This document shows positions 23,211 to 32,613 of a DNA stretch of 64,000 bases, piece after piece. The notes under the pieces were generated by a model that searched no databases, had not been told where the DNA came from, and was given only the letters and a program-made list of their open reading frames with translations. Location of the stretch: the NCBI RefSeq assembly GCF_033096465.1, contig NZ_AP028156.1:1570501-1634500 (forward strand), in the 5' to 3' direction. The DNA is from Blautia luti. Its GTDB lineage: Bacteria > Bacillota > Clostridia > Lachnospirales > Lachnospiraceae. Within the stretch, counting starts at the first letter, position 1; each line of letters starts with the position of its first letter. The position numbers and the translations under genes were made by a program.

Positions 23211-26200
23211 ATGGCATCCAGAATCCAGGGCATCACCGTTGAGATCGGCGGCGATACCACAAAGCTCTCCAAAGCACTGGAAAGTGTAAACAAGTCAATC
23301 AAGGGGACGCAGTCCGGACTGAAGGATGTCAATAAACTCCTGAAACTGGACCCCTCTAATACAGAGCTGGTCGTCCAGAAGCAGAAGATGCTCAAGGATG
23401 CCATTGAAGCCACCAAGGAAAAGCTGGCAACTCTGAAAACTGCCGCACAGCAGGCCAATGAGCAGCTTGCCAACGGTGAGATCACCCAGCAGCAGTACGA
23501 TGCCCTCCAGCGTGAGATCGTGGAGACCGAACAGAATCTGCGATCCTTACAGGATCAGGCGGCGACCACGAATGCGACCCTTGCCAAGATCGATGAAGCC
23601 GGAGAAAAGCTCCAGAACATCGGGTCTTCTGTGGAGAATGTCGGTAAGAAGTTCCTGCCGGTGACTGCCGCTGTAACGGGTCTTGGCACTGCCGCAGTGA
23701 AGACCGCAGCCGACTTCGATTCCGAGATGAGCAAGGTTTCTGCCATTTCCGGTGCAACAGGGAATGACTTTGACCAGCTTCGTGCGAAAGCCCGTGAGAT
23801 GGGTGCGAAGACCAAGTTCTCCGCATCTGAGGCAGCTTCGGCAATGGAATATATGGCCATGGCCGGATGGAAAACGGGGGATATGCTAGGCGGTATCGAG
23901 GGTATCATGAACCTCGCAGCGGCGTCCGGTGAAGACCTCGCCACGACTTCGGATATCGTCACGGATGCCCTCACAGCTTTTGGTTTGTCTGCTGCGGATT
24001 CCGGGCATTTTGCAGATATCCTTGCAGCCGCTTCCTCCAATGCGAATACCAACGTCAGCTTGATGGGCGAGACGTTCAAGTACTGTGCGCCTATCGCCGG
24101 TGCGCTTGGGTTCTCGGCAGAGGATACCGCAGAAGCCATCGGTCTGATGGCAAATAGTGGTATCAAGGCTTCGCAGGCTGGTACGTCCCTTCGTACCATC
24201 ATGAATAACCTTTCCGGTGAAGTGACCTTTGTGGGTAAAAACATCGGAGAGGTCACGATTGCGACCAGCAATGCAGATGGCAGCATGAGAAGCTTGAATG
24301 ACATCCTTGCGGACTGCCGTGTGGCGTTCTCAGGGCTTTCGGAATCTGAGAAGGCCGCCAACGCAGAGGCACTGGTTGGCAAGAATGCCATGTCCGGCTT
24401 CCTTGCCCTGATGAATTCCAGCGAGACGGACATCAACAAACTGCGTGGTGCCATTGAAAACTGCGATGGCGCATCCGAGAGCATGGCAGAGACCATGCAG
24501 GACAATTTAAATGGTCAGCTCACCATCCTGAAATCTCAGCTGGAGGAGCTGGCTATTTCTTTTGGCGATATCCTGATGCCCACCATCCGCAAGATCGTAT
24601 CTGCCGTGCAACAGTTCGTGGACAAGCTCAACAGTATGGATGAAAGTACCAGGGAAACGATCATCAAGATCGGGCTTCTGGCGGCATCCATTGGTCCGCT
24701 GCTTATTGTACTGGGTAAGACCATATCGACCGTTGGCACAGCGATGCGGGGATTCAGTTCTCTTGCAAAGGGTGTCCGGCTTCTCATCACCCATGTGGGC
24801 AGTGCCAGCGGTGTGTTCAGCAAGCTGGGTGTGGTTCTGGGTGGTCTGTCCGGCCCGGTCGTAGCAGTAGTGGCGGTCATCGGTACGCTGGTGGCGGTTT
24901 TTATGAACCTCTGGAACACCAACGAGGAGTTCCGTACTGCCATTACCGGCATCTGGAACGACATTGTTTCCAAGGTGAAAGGCTTCTGTGACCAGCTGAC
25001 ACAGCGGATCAACGGGCTGGGCTTTGATTTTAAGGATGTCACTGAGGTACTGAAAACAGTCTGGGATGGCTTCTGTCAGGTGCTTGCACCGCTGTTTGAG
25101 GGCGCATTCCAGAATATTTCTACCATCCTCGGTATCGTTCTGGATACCTTACTGGGTCTGTTTGATGTCTTTTCCAATGTGTTCTCCGGCAACTGGAGCG
25201 GTGCATGGGAAGCGGTGAAAGGTATCTTCTCCAGCATCTGGGAAGGTGTGAAGTCTGTATTTTCCACAACGCTCACCGCATTAAAGAGCGCACTGGATGT
25301 GTTCCTTGGTCTGTTCGGTACGGACTGGCAGACGGTCTGGGGCAGTATCAAGAGCTTCTTCGAGACCGTGTGGAGTGGAATCAGCAGCTTCTTTTCAAAC
25401 ACAGTTTCTGCTATCCAGAGTGTGGCAACGACTGTGTTCACTGCAGTTTCGAGCTTCTTTACGACTGTCCTTACGAGTATCCAGACGACTTTCAGCACCA
25501 TCTGGACTGCCATTTCTACAGCAGTTTCTTCCGTGCTGAATACGATCCATACCACAGTGATAACTGTGTGGACGGCAATCTCGACCGCAATCTCTACGGT
25601 CATGAACACCATCAGCACCACCATCACTTCGGTGTGGAATGGCATCTACAGCACCATGAAACCTCTGCTGGATGCGTTCAAATATCTGTTTGAGACCATC
25701 TGGCAGGCGATCCAGATCCTGATCGGCGCAGTACTGACCGCGATCCAGACGAAGATCACTTCCATCTGGAACGCCATCGTCGCTTTTGTGACTCAGATAT
25801 TGACTGGATTGCAGACGACTTTCTCTACAGTTTGGTCAGCGATTCAGACAGCTATCTCTACGGTGCTGACAGCAATCCAGACTGCAGTGACGACGGTATG
25901 GAATGCCATTGTATCGTTCCTGTCTCCGCTGCTGACTGGCATTCAGACCCGGATGAGCACGGCATGGAATGCGATCAAGACGGTCATTTCGACTGTCCTT
26001 TCTGCGATTCGGTCCACGGTTTCTTCTATCTGGACTGCCATCAGCAGCAAGATCTCCGGTGTGGTAAATGGCATCAAATCGGTGGTTTCTTCCGGCTGGA
26101 ATGCCATGAAATCCACAGTATCGTCCCTCAGTAACAGCATCAAAAGTGCGGCGACCACAGCTTTTAACTCCATGAAATCCGGGATTTCCTCTACGATCTC

Positions 26201-29120
26201 CGGTATCAAGACCACCATCATGAACGGCTTTAACAGTGCAGTTTCCTTTATCAAGGGTCTGGCTGGACAGGCATTCTCGTGGGGCTCTGACATGATCGGC
26301 AACATTGTGTCGGGTATCCAGTCGAGGATTCAGGATGTGGCAAGTGCCGTATCGGGAGTGGCAGACCGTATCCGTTCCTTCCTGCACTTTTCTGTGCCGG
26401 ACGAAGGGCCGTTGGCAGATATGGAAAGCTGGATGCCGGACTTCATGCAGGGTCTGGCAAACGGCATCACGACCAACACCGGTCTTGTAACTGCGGCGGC
26501 AGAAAACCTGTCCACCACGCTGTCTACCTCCATCACCAACTCCATGAGGGGAGTGGAGCAGGCATACAGTAAGAGCTGGGCAACCATCAGCCAGACGGTG
26601 AAAACCGGAACGGCAGGTGTAAGTGCCGCGATGAGATCCGCATGGAGTTCCATTACGACCAGTACCGCCAGCACATGGAATACCATCAAGTTCAGTATCC
26701 AGAACAGCTTCTCGGCGGTGAAATCCAATGTGATCTCTGCGACAGCAGCAGTGAAAACGTCCATGACCAGTGCATGGAATGCCGTGAAGTCACTGACAAC
26801 GACTAGCTGGAACGGTATTAAAACGGTCATTACCACAGCGTGGAACGGGATTAAATCCCTTACCACCTCGGCGACCGCTTCTGTAAAATCCTCCATGACC
26901 AGCGCATGGAACGCAGTGAAAACTCTGACGAACACCAGCTGGAATGGTATCAAGACGGTCATTACGACGGCGTGGAACAGTATCAAGTCTCTTACGACTT
27001 CTTCTGTCACGGCTGTCCGCAGTACGGTCACAAGCGGCTGGAACACACTGAAATCCACCACGACCTCTGCCTTCAACAGCATCAAGTCCACGGTGTCTTC
27101 GGCAATGTCCAGCCTGCGCAGCACGGTTTCCTCCGGTGTTGCAAATATCAGGAGCAGTTTTAACTCGCTTGGTTCGATTGCTTCTTCGGCATACCGCTGG
27201 GGCGCAGATATCTGTTCCCAGATGGCGGCAGGTGTCCGGGCAGCAGCCAGTTCCGTGATTGCGGCGGCAGAAAATGTCGCAAGCAGGGTCAGAAGTCTGC
27301 TGCATTTCTCTGTACCAGATGAAGGACCTCTGTCCGATGCAGATACCTATATGCCCGACTTCATGAAGCTGTTGGCAACTGGTATTAAGAAAAATGTCAA
27401 GTCGGTGGTGAAAGCCGTACAGGGGCTTGCCGGGTCTATGAGCAGCAACCTCACAACCCCGGTGGATTCTCTGGGCGACTGGATGGATTCTGTGGTCGGC
27501 AGTTTTGCTACCACGATCAAGAGAAGCCAGAGCGGTATCGGAAGTGCGGCAAGGGATGTGGGCAGTGGTATCCAGTCCCAGCTGATGTCCGGGCTTTCCG
27601 GGCTGAAGACACAGTTCCAGCAGCTCTGGACAGACTTGCAGGGCATCACCAAAACCGCAGTCGGCGGTATAAGCGATGAAGTGAAGCAGAGTTTTGCGGA
27701 TATGAAGGATTCCATTGGAGAGCTGAGTTCTCAGACCAGTTCCCTTGGGAATGCGATCCGCAGCCTTGGCGATACCTTCAACTCGGATTTCCTAAAGAGC
27801 CTGGGCAACGGCATCAGCAAGGTTGGTGACACAGTCAATACGGTCACGGGTCTTGTGGACAAGCTCGGCTCCATGAAGAACACCATCGGAAATCTCGGAA
27901 ATACGATGCAGAACCTCGGCAATGTCCTCGGTACAGAGAACGGTGGTGGTCTGCTGTCCAACATCGGAAATTTCCTGTCGAAGATCGGCAGTGCAGATGG
28001 CGGACAGATCGTGTCAAAGTTTGGCAATCTGATTTCCGGGCTGACCTCCAAAATGGGTGGTCTGGGAGAGGGAATCTCCGGCATCATCTCGAAGCTGGGA
28101 AGCCTTGGTTCCAGCGGTGGGGGAATCCTGTCGAATCTGGGCGGGCTGCTTTCCGGTGTAGTGTCGAAGATCGGCGGCTTAGGCGGCAGTCTTTCCGGTA
28201 TCGTATCGTCTATCGGTTCTTCGCTGGGTGGTATTGCCGGTACAGTCGGGACAACACTTTCTGGTTTGCTCGGTTCTGTCGGTACGACCGTATCTGGTTT
28301 GGCGGCAGGTGCGGGTACTGCTCTTGCAGGCGTAGCAAGCTCCGCAGGTGGTTTCCTCGCATCCGCAGGCACAGCACTTGCTGGTCTGGCGGGCCCTGCA
28401 GGTATCGCAGTGGCGGCCGTTGGCGGCATCGGTCTTGGACTGACCGCTCTCTGGAAAAACTGCGATGGATTCCGGGAAGGAGTCACGAATATCTGGAACA
28501 AGGTCACTTCGGTATTCTCGAATGGAGTAAACGCCATTAAGAACGGTATTTCCAATGCAGCTTCTGCCATTGGTAACGTGGCATCGTCCATCTGGGGCGG
28601 TATCAAGAATGTAGCTTCCTCGGCAGTCAGCTGGGGCAAGGATATCGTTGGCGGTATTGCAGGAGGCATCAAGAAGGGTGTGAGCTGGGTCGGCAATGCG
28701 GTCAAGAGTGTGGCAAAGGGCATCCGCTCGTTCCTGCACTTTTCGGTGCCGGACGAGGGTCCGTTGTCTGATGCAGACACCTATATGCCAGACTTCATGA
28801 AGCTGCTGACTGGCGGCATCAAGAAAGGCGAGGGTGGACTGATCAGCCAGATCAGGTCGATGGCAGAAAAAGTACAGCAGGGTATGGAGGGCATCAGCTC
28901 CTTCAGCCTGCCGGAACTGACCCTGCCGCATTTCGATGGCTCTGGCTGGAACTTCCCGCAGGCGGCTTTAGCCGGAGGCGGTACGACCCGGACGACGAAC
29001 CTAGGCGGTGTGTATATCACAGTTAACGGTTATAATGCCCGGAACGATGATGAACTGGCACAGACCGTTGCCGATAAGATCAACGGCATGATCCACGAAG
29101 ATGATTCGGTCTTCAAATAA
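23211..29120 (+). CDS. Tail tape measure protein (TP901-type core)
   Basis: A 1969-residue tape measure that sets tail length. Order: coiled coil (about 1-140); TP901-type core with AADFDSEMSKVSAISGATG and MAMAGWK near 170-230; a hydrophobic region near 515-560; long arrays of WN-containing repeats (TSAWNAVKSLTT, TTAWNGIKSLTT); a second Gly/Ser-rich region (about 1550-1740). A module LHFSVPDEGPL followed by YMPDFMKLL recurs three times at about residues 1058, 1363 and 1842. GAGGAGG RBS favours ATG 23211. A fragment similar to bases 27489-27555 survives in the scar near 60295. Confidence 0.93.
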   Translation: MASRIQGITVEIGGDTTKLSKALESVNKSIKGTQSGLKDVNKLLKLDPSNTELVVQKQKMLKDAIEATKEKLATLKTAAQQANEQLANGEITQQQYDALQREIVETEQNLRSLQDQAATTNATLAKIDEAGEKLQNIGSSVENVGKKFLPVTAAVTGLGTAAVKTAADFDSEMSKVSAISGATGNDFDQLRAKAREMGAKTKFSASEAASAMEYMAMAGWKTGDMLGGIEGIMNLAAASGEDLATTSDIVTDALTAFGLSAADSGHFADILAAASSNANTNVSLMGETFKYCAPIAGALGFSAEDTAEAIGLMANSGIKASQAGTSLRTIMNNLSGEVTFVGKNIGEVTIATSNADGSMRSLNDILADCRVAFSGLSESEKAANAEALVGKNAMSGFLALMNSSETDINKLRGAIENCDGASESMAETMQDNLNGQLTILKSQLEELAISFGDILMPTIRKIVSAVQQFVDKLNSMDESTRETIIKIGLLAASIGPLLIVLGKTISTVGTAMRGFSSLAKGVRLLITHVGSASGVFSKLGVVLGGLSGPVVAVVAVIGTLVAVFMNLWNTNEEFRTAITGIWNDIVSKVKGFCDQLTQRINGLGFDFKDVTEVLKTVWDGFCQVLAPLFEGAFQNISTILGIVLDTLLGLFDVFSNVFSGNWSGAWEAVKGIFSSIWEGVKSVFSTTLTALKSALDVFLGLFGTDWQTVWGSIKSFFETVWSGISSFFSNTVSAIQSVATTVFTAVSSFFTTVLTSIQTTFSTIWTAISTAVSSVLNTIHTTVITVWTAISTAISTVMNTISTTITSVWNGIYSTMKPLLDAFKYLFETIWQAIQILIGAVLTAIQTKITSIWNAIVAFVTQILTGLQTTFSTVWSAIQTAISTVLTAIQTAVTTVWNAIVSFLSPLLTGIQTRMSTAWNAIKTVISTVLSAIRSTVSSIWTAISSKISGVVNGIKSVVSSGWNAMKSTVSSLSNSIKSAATTAFNSMKSGISSTISGIKTTIMNGFNSAVSFIKGLAGQAFSWGSDMIGNIVSGIQSRIQDVASAVSGVADRIRSFLHFSVPDEGPLADMESWMPDFMQGLANGITTNTGLVTAAAENLSTTLSTSITNSMRGVEQAYSKSWATISQTVKTGTAGVSAAMRSAWSSITTSTASTWNTIKFSIQNSFSAVKSNVISATAAVKTSMTSAWNAVKSLTTTSWNGIKTVITTAWNGIKSLTTSATASVKSSMTSAWNAVKTLTNTSWNGIKTVITTAWNSIKSLTTSSVTAVRSTVTSGWNTLKSTTTSAFNSIKSTVSSAMSSLRSTVSSGVANIRSSFNSLGSIASSAYRWGADICSQMAAGVRAAASSVIAAAENVASRVRSLLHFSVPDEGPLSDADTYMPDFMKLLATGIKKNVKSVVKAVQGLAGSMSSNLTTPVDSLGDWMDSVVGSFATTIKRSQSGIGSAARDVGSGIQSQLMSGLSGLKTQFQQLWTDLQGITKTAVGGISDEVKQSFADMKDSIGELSSQTSSLGNAIRSLGDTFNSDFLKSLGNGISKVGDTVNTVTGLVDKLGSMKNTIGNLGNTMQNLGNVLGTENGGGLLSNIGNFLSKIGSADGGQIVSKFGNLISGLTSKMGGLGEGISGIISKLGSLGSSGGGILSNLGGLLSGVVSKIGGLGGSLSGIVSSIGSSLGGIAGTVGTTLSGLLGSVGTTVSGLAAGAGTALAGVASSAGGFLASAGTALAGLAGPAGIAVAAVGGIGLGLTALWKNCDGFREGVTNIWNKVTSVFSNGVNAIKNGISNAASAIGNVASSIWGGIKNVASSAVSWGKDIVGGIAGGIKKGVSWVGNAVKSVAKGIRSFLHFSVPDEGPLSDADTYMPDFMKLLTGGIKKGEGGLISQIRSMAEKVQQGMEGISSFSLPELTLPHFDGSGWNFPQAALAGGGTTRTTNLGGVYITVNGYNARNDDELAQTVADKINGMIHEDDSVFK

Positions 29121-29135
29121 AGGAGGTAGATGTGT

Positions 29136-29912
29136 ATGGGCTATAACACCCCAAAGCAGACAGTATCACAGTTTCAGCTCAAAGGCAGATACGCCAGACA
29201 GTATCTGTCCTTTGCCGGGAAGTCCAGCAAAGACTTCCTTTTATATTTGTCTGGTCCCGGTGTGTATGATTCCCCGGCTGCGGATGTGGAGAGCACCTCC
29301 GTACCCGGCAGGAACGGGGACATCATCACCGAGAATGCGAGGACAGGCAGACGCAGATATCAGAACGTGGATATCAAGTATAAGGCATTTTTCTTCAACG
29401 GTCTGCCAGCCAAGACAGCAGCGGTCAAGGCGTGGCTGTTATCTCCGATTGGATATCAGAAGTTGCAGGACACCTATGATCCAGATTTCTTCCGGATGGC
29501 AGTCTGCAAGGATGCCCTTGCCTTTGATGTCACTGCCCAGAAAGCCGCCGAGATGGGGCTGACATTCAACTGTAAGCCCCAGCGGTGGAGCGTGGATGGG
29601 CAGAGGAGCATCCGGCTGGAGAGTAGAGCAACGCTCAAAAATCCTTTTGCTTTCCCAGCACAGCCCATCTTCAAGGTCTACGGAGATTCGGGTGGCGAGC
29701 TGTATGTGGGTGAGGAGAAAATCACCATCTACAGCATCAAGGACTACGTGCTGCTCAACTGTGAGACGCACAACGCTTACAACGCTTCCGGCTTCTGCAA
29801 TGAAACCATCCTTTCGGATGACTTCCCGGAACTGCCGGAGGGAAAGACACAGATCACATGGACAGGCGGTATCACGGCGGTGGAGGTGACTCCTCGCTGG
29901 TGGACGCTGTAA
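29136..29912 (+). CDS. Distal tail protein (Dit-like)
   Basis: A 258-residue distal tail protein that links tube and tip complex. Features: SFAGKSSKDFLLYLSG and VPGRNGDIITENARTG in the N-terminal ring domain. AAAGGAGG is nine bases before ATG 29136 (three before ATG 29130), so 29136 was chosen. Confidence 0.85.
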   Translation: MGYNTPKQTVSQFQLKGRYARQYLSFAGKSSKDFLLYLSGPGVYDSPAADVESTSVPGRNGDIITENARTGRRRYQNVDIKYKAFFFNGLPAKTAAVKAWLLSPIGYQKLQDTYDPDFFRMAVCKDALAFDVTAQKAAEMGLTFNCKPQRWSVDGQRSIRLESRATLKNPFAFPAQPIFKVYGDSGGELYVGEEKITIYSIKDYVLLNCETHNAYNASGFCNETILSDDFPELPEGKTQITWTGGITAVEVTPRWWTL

Positions 29913-29928
29913 GAGGGAGGTGCAGCCA

Positions 29929-31923
29929 GTGATCCCATGTTTATATGATTCCAGAGAAATGAAATTTGACCATAACGGCATCGGAAAACTGGCAGATGCA
30001 CAGTCCTGTACCGTGACGGAAAAGAAAAACGGAAGCTATGAGCTGAAGCTCATCTGCCCGGCGGACGGTATCCATGCAGAGATGCTGGAGGAGGGGAATA
30101 TCATCCTTGCCAAGCCATCTGATACCATGCAGTCTCAGCCGTTCCGCATCTATAAGATCACGACCCCAATCGATGGGAAGTTGGAAGTGCAGGCGCGGCA
30201 CATTTCCTACCAGCTCAACTTTATCACGGTATCACCATTTTCAGTGACCGGATGTGTCGGGGCAATGCAGGGACTGAAAAGCCATGCGGCTTCGGATTGT
30301 CCATTTGAGGTCTGGACAGATGTGGAATCCAGTGCAACCTTTACGCTGGGAGTTCCATCCTCCTTCCGAAACTGCCTTGGAGGTATGGCCGGGTCAGTTC
30401 TGGATGTTTTTGGCGGTGAATTCGAGTGGGACCGGTACACGGTCAGGTTCCATAAGGCAAGAGGTGCCGACCATAACGTCCACATCATCTACGGCAAGAA
30501 TCTGACGGATTTCAGGATGGAAAAATCCATCGAGAACACGATCACTGGTGTGCATCCGTACTGGGTAGACAACGAAACCCAGGCGGTCATGGAGCTGCCG
30601 GAGAAGGTGGTGCTGCAAAGCAAACGGTCGATCCCCTACCAGAAGATCACCGTGCTGGACTGTACCAGCAATTTTCAGGAAAAGCCGAGCGAATCGGCAC
30701 TTCGGGAATACGCACAGAACTATATCGACACCACGGACTTAACGGAGCCGGAAATCGACATCAAGATCGACTTTTTACAGCTCTGGAATACGCCGGGGTA
30801 TGAGGACATCGTGGAAGCAGAGCGTGTCTCCCTTTGCGATACGGTCCATGTGTATATCTCAAAGCTTGGTATCGAAGTCAGCTCCAAAGTAACCGAAACC
30901 GAGTATGACGCGCTGCTGGAACGCTATAACAGCATCACGCTTTCAAACTCCACGGTCAGCAGCCGGAATTCCTCCCTGACAGGTTCGCTCAACAGTATCC
31001 GAAATACAGCTGTTATTGCTTACGACACTGCCGTTCGTGCGGAGACTGCAGTTGGGGAACAGGTCGGTGGGATCACCGCCTCTATCATTTATGACGGTGC
31101 GCTTTTGGCTGCACTATTTGGCCTTCATTATAAGAATGAGACGGACAGCAAAGGCAATACAATCCGGTATGCTTTTAATGCTGTATCCCTGAAACAGTCA
31201 ACAGTTGCGTGGAAGAACAGCCCTGCTGGATTATTTGTATCCACAGACGGCGGTAAGACGTGGGGCTACGGATGGGAATCCGATGACACAGCAGTAAAAA
31301 CAGCAATCCTGTTGGAACAGACCCTTAAGGAGTTAGATGACCGCTATAAGAAAGCTACGGAGCTTTCCGAGGAACTGCTGAAAGAACTGGATGATCGGTA
31401 TAAGACGGCAACAGCGCTTTCTTCCGAACTCCAAGAGCAGCTGGATCAGCGGTATGAAACTGCAAAGAAGTTATCCAAAGAACTGTCTGAGGAATTGGAC
31501 AGACGGTATGGAAATGTCACGACACTCTCGGAAGCACTGCAAAAGGAATTGGATGAGAGATACAGCGTGGCAAAGAAGCTGTCGGAAGACGTCGAAAAAG
31601 AGCTGGATAAAAAGTATCAGCCGAGTATCCCAGTATCGGAAACCGCACCAGAGGAGCCGGGGAACGATGCATTGTGGGTCGATAAGAAGAATCTGCGGCT
31701 GAAGCTGTGGGATGGAGAAAACTGGCGGATTGTTGGATATGAGCCAGAAGACCCAAAAGAACCAGAGAAACCAGTAGAGCCAGAAGAACCGGACAACACC
31801 AGGCAGGGAGGAGGCGAAAGCGATGGTAGTAAGGAGGAAACAGATAGTGGAAACACAGACACAGGAAGCACAGGAGATGGCAGCGACAACAGCGAAACCA
31901 GTCAGGATCTTTCAGGAGATTGA
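29929..31923 (+). CDS. Tail endopeptidase / tail-associated lysin-like protein
   Basis: A 664-residue tail tip protein with an N-terminal prophage endopeptidase-tail-like region (ADAQSCTVTEKKNGSYEL, then the HISYQLN segment) and a C-terminal stalk. Residues about 466-565 are five tandem 19-21 residue heptad-like units of the type ELDDRYKKATELSEEL, a likely trimeric coiled coil, followed by a Pro/Glu-rich and Ser/Asp/Gly-rich tail. A GTG start at 29929 (IPCLYDSREM) fits the GGGAGG RBS; GTG 29920 is inside it. The 3' end overlaps the next gene by 101 bases. Confidence 0.75.
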   Translation: MIPCLYDSREMKFDHNGIGKLADAQSCTVTEKKNGSYELKLICPADGIHAEMLEEGNIILAKPSDTMQSQPFRIYKITTPIDGKLEVQARHISYQLNFITVSPFSVTGCVGAMQGLKSHAASDCPFEVWTDVESSATFTLGVPSSFRNCLGGMAGSVLDVFGGEFEWDRYTVRFHKARGADHNVHIIYGKNLTDFRMEKSIENTITGVHPYWVDNETQAVMELPEKVVLQSKRSIPYQKITVLDCTSNFQEKPSESALREYAQNYIDTTDLTEPEIDIKIDFLQLWNTPGYEDIVEAERVSLCDTVHVYISKLGIEVSSKVTETEYDALLERYNSITLSNSTVSSRNSSLTGSLNSIRNTAVIAYDTAVRAETAVGEQVGGITASIIYDGALLAALFGLHYKNETDSKGNTIRYAFNAVSLKQSTVAWKNSPAGLFVSTDGGKTWGYGWESDDTAVKTAILLEQTLKELDDRYKKATELSEELLKELDDRYKTATALSSELQEQLDQRYETAKKLSKELSEELDRRYGNVTTLSEALQKELDERYSVAKKLSEDVEKELDKKYQPSIPVSETAPEEPGNDALWVDKKNLRLKLWDGENWRIVGYEPEDPKEPEKPVEPEEPDNTRQGGGESDGSKEETDSGNTDTGSTGDGSDNSETSQDLSGD

Positions 31924-32584
31924 ACTGTCCTTCACGGAAAATCTGATTCCGGTGCAGATTCCGGTCAAACAGTTTGACAATCAGGCACGAAAAGTCAGAT
32001 GCCGACTATATCAGAATTCGGTGGAATATGTTGTGCAGGAAGGTACCATCGTCAGCTATTCGGGTACAAGGCCAGATGGAGCGGTGTTCCAGTATTCCAG
32101 CGAATCCAGACCGGAGCTTGTGTTTGTGGATTCCGGTACGATCATTCTGACCGTCACTTCTTTTATGACGGAAGTGTATGGCCGTTTTCCAATTGACATT
32201 TACCTTCTTTCTGATGATGGGGATGTACTGGGAATGTTCAACCTGACCCTGAACGTGGCACGGGCAGCAATCACGAACCGGAAGATTGCAACGCTGACCT
32301 ATAAGCAGTGCGTGGATGCAACGGTGGCGGGCATTCAGGGATTCTATATTTCCGAGGGTGGATATCTCGTCATGGAGTCGGACGATGAACTGGGTCTGAT
32401 GAAGGGCTCTTATTCCAGTACGATGGAAAAGGTGGCAGCAGATGTGTATGACAAGATGGTCAACAGCTCCATTGACGGAAACGGCTATCTGAATTTTCAG
32501 TCCTGGGATGATCTGGGGCTGGTGTTTTCTTTGGATGAAGAATCACAGCTGGTCGTCCAGTATGGAGAAGAAAAAGAACAATGA
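31823..32584 (+). CDS. BppU-like baseplate protein
   Basis: A 253-residue protein whose residues about 30-150 match the N-terminal BppU domain of baseplate upper proteins (IPVQIPVKQFDNQARKV, FPIDIYLLSDDGDVLGMFNL). It connects receptor-binding proteins to the tail tip. A GGGAGGAGG RBS eight bases before ATG 31823 supports a start 101 bases inside the upstream gene. Confidence 0.75.
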   Translation: MVVRRKQIVETQTQEAQEMAATTAKPVRIFQEIELSFTENLIPVQIPVKQFDNQARKVRCRLYQNSVEYVVQEGTIVSYSGTRPDGAVFQYSSESRPELVFVDSGTIILTVTSFMTEVYGRFPIDIYLLSDDGDVLGMFNLTLNVARAAITNRKIATLTYKQCVDATVAGIQGFYISEGGYLVMESDDELGLMKGSYSSTMEKVAADVYDKMVNSSIDGNGYLNFQSWDDLGLVFSLDEESQLVVQYGEEKEQ

Positions 32585-32613
32585 TGCCGGAAATCCGGTA
32601 GGAAGGAGATACA

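Noticed and set aside
27731..28780. 349-codon open frame on the minus strand
   Set aside because: Antisense of the Gly/Ser-rich tape measure part, giving a Pro-rich translation with no start signal.
31313..31620. DNA tandem repeat or CRISPR-like array
   Set aside because: Repeats are at protein level (coiled coil) and diverged in DNA.
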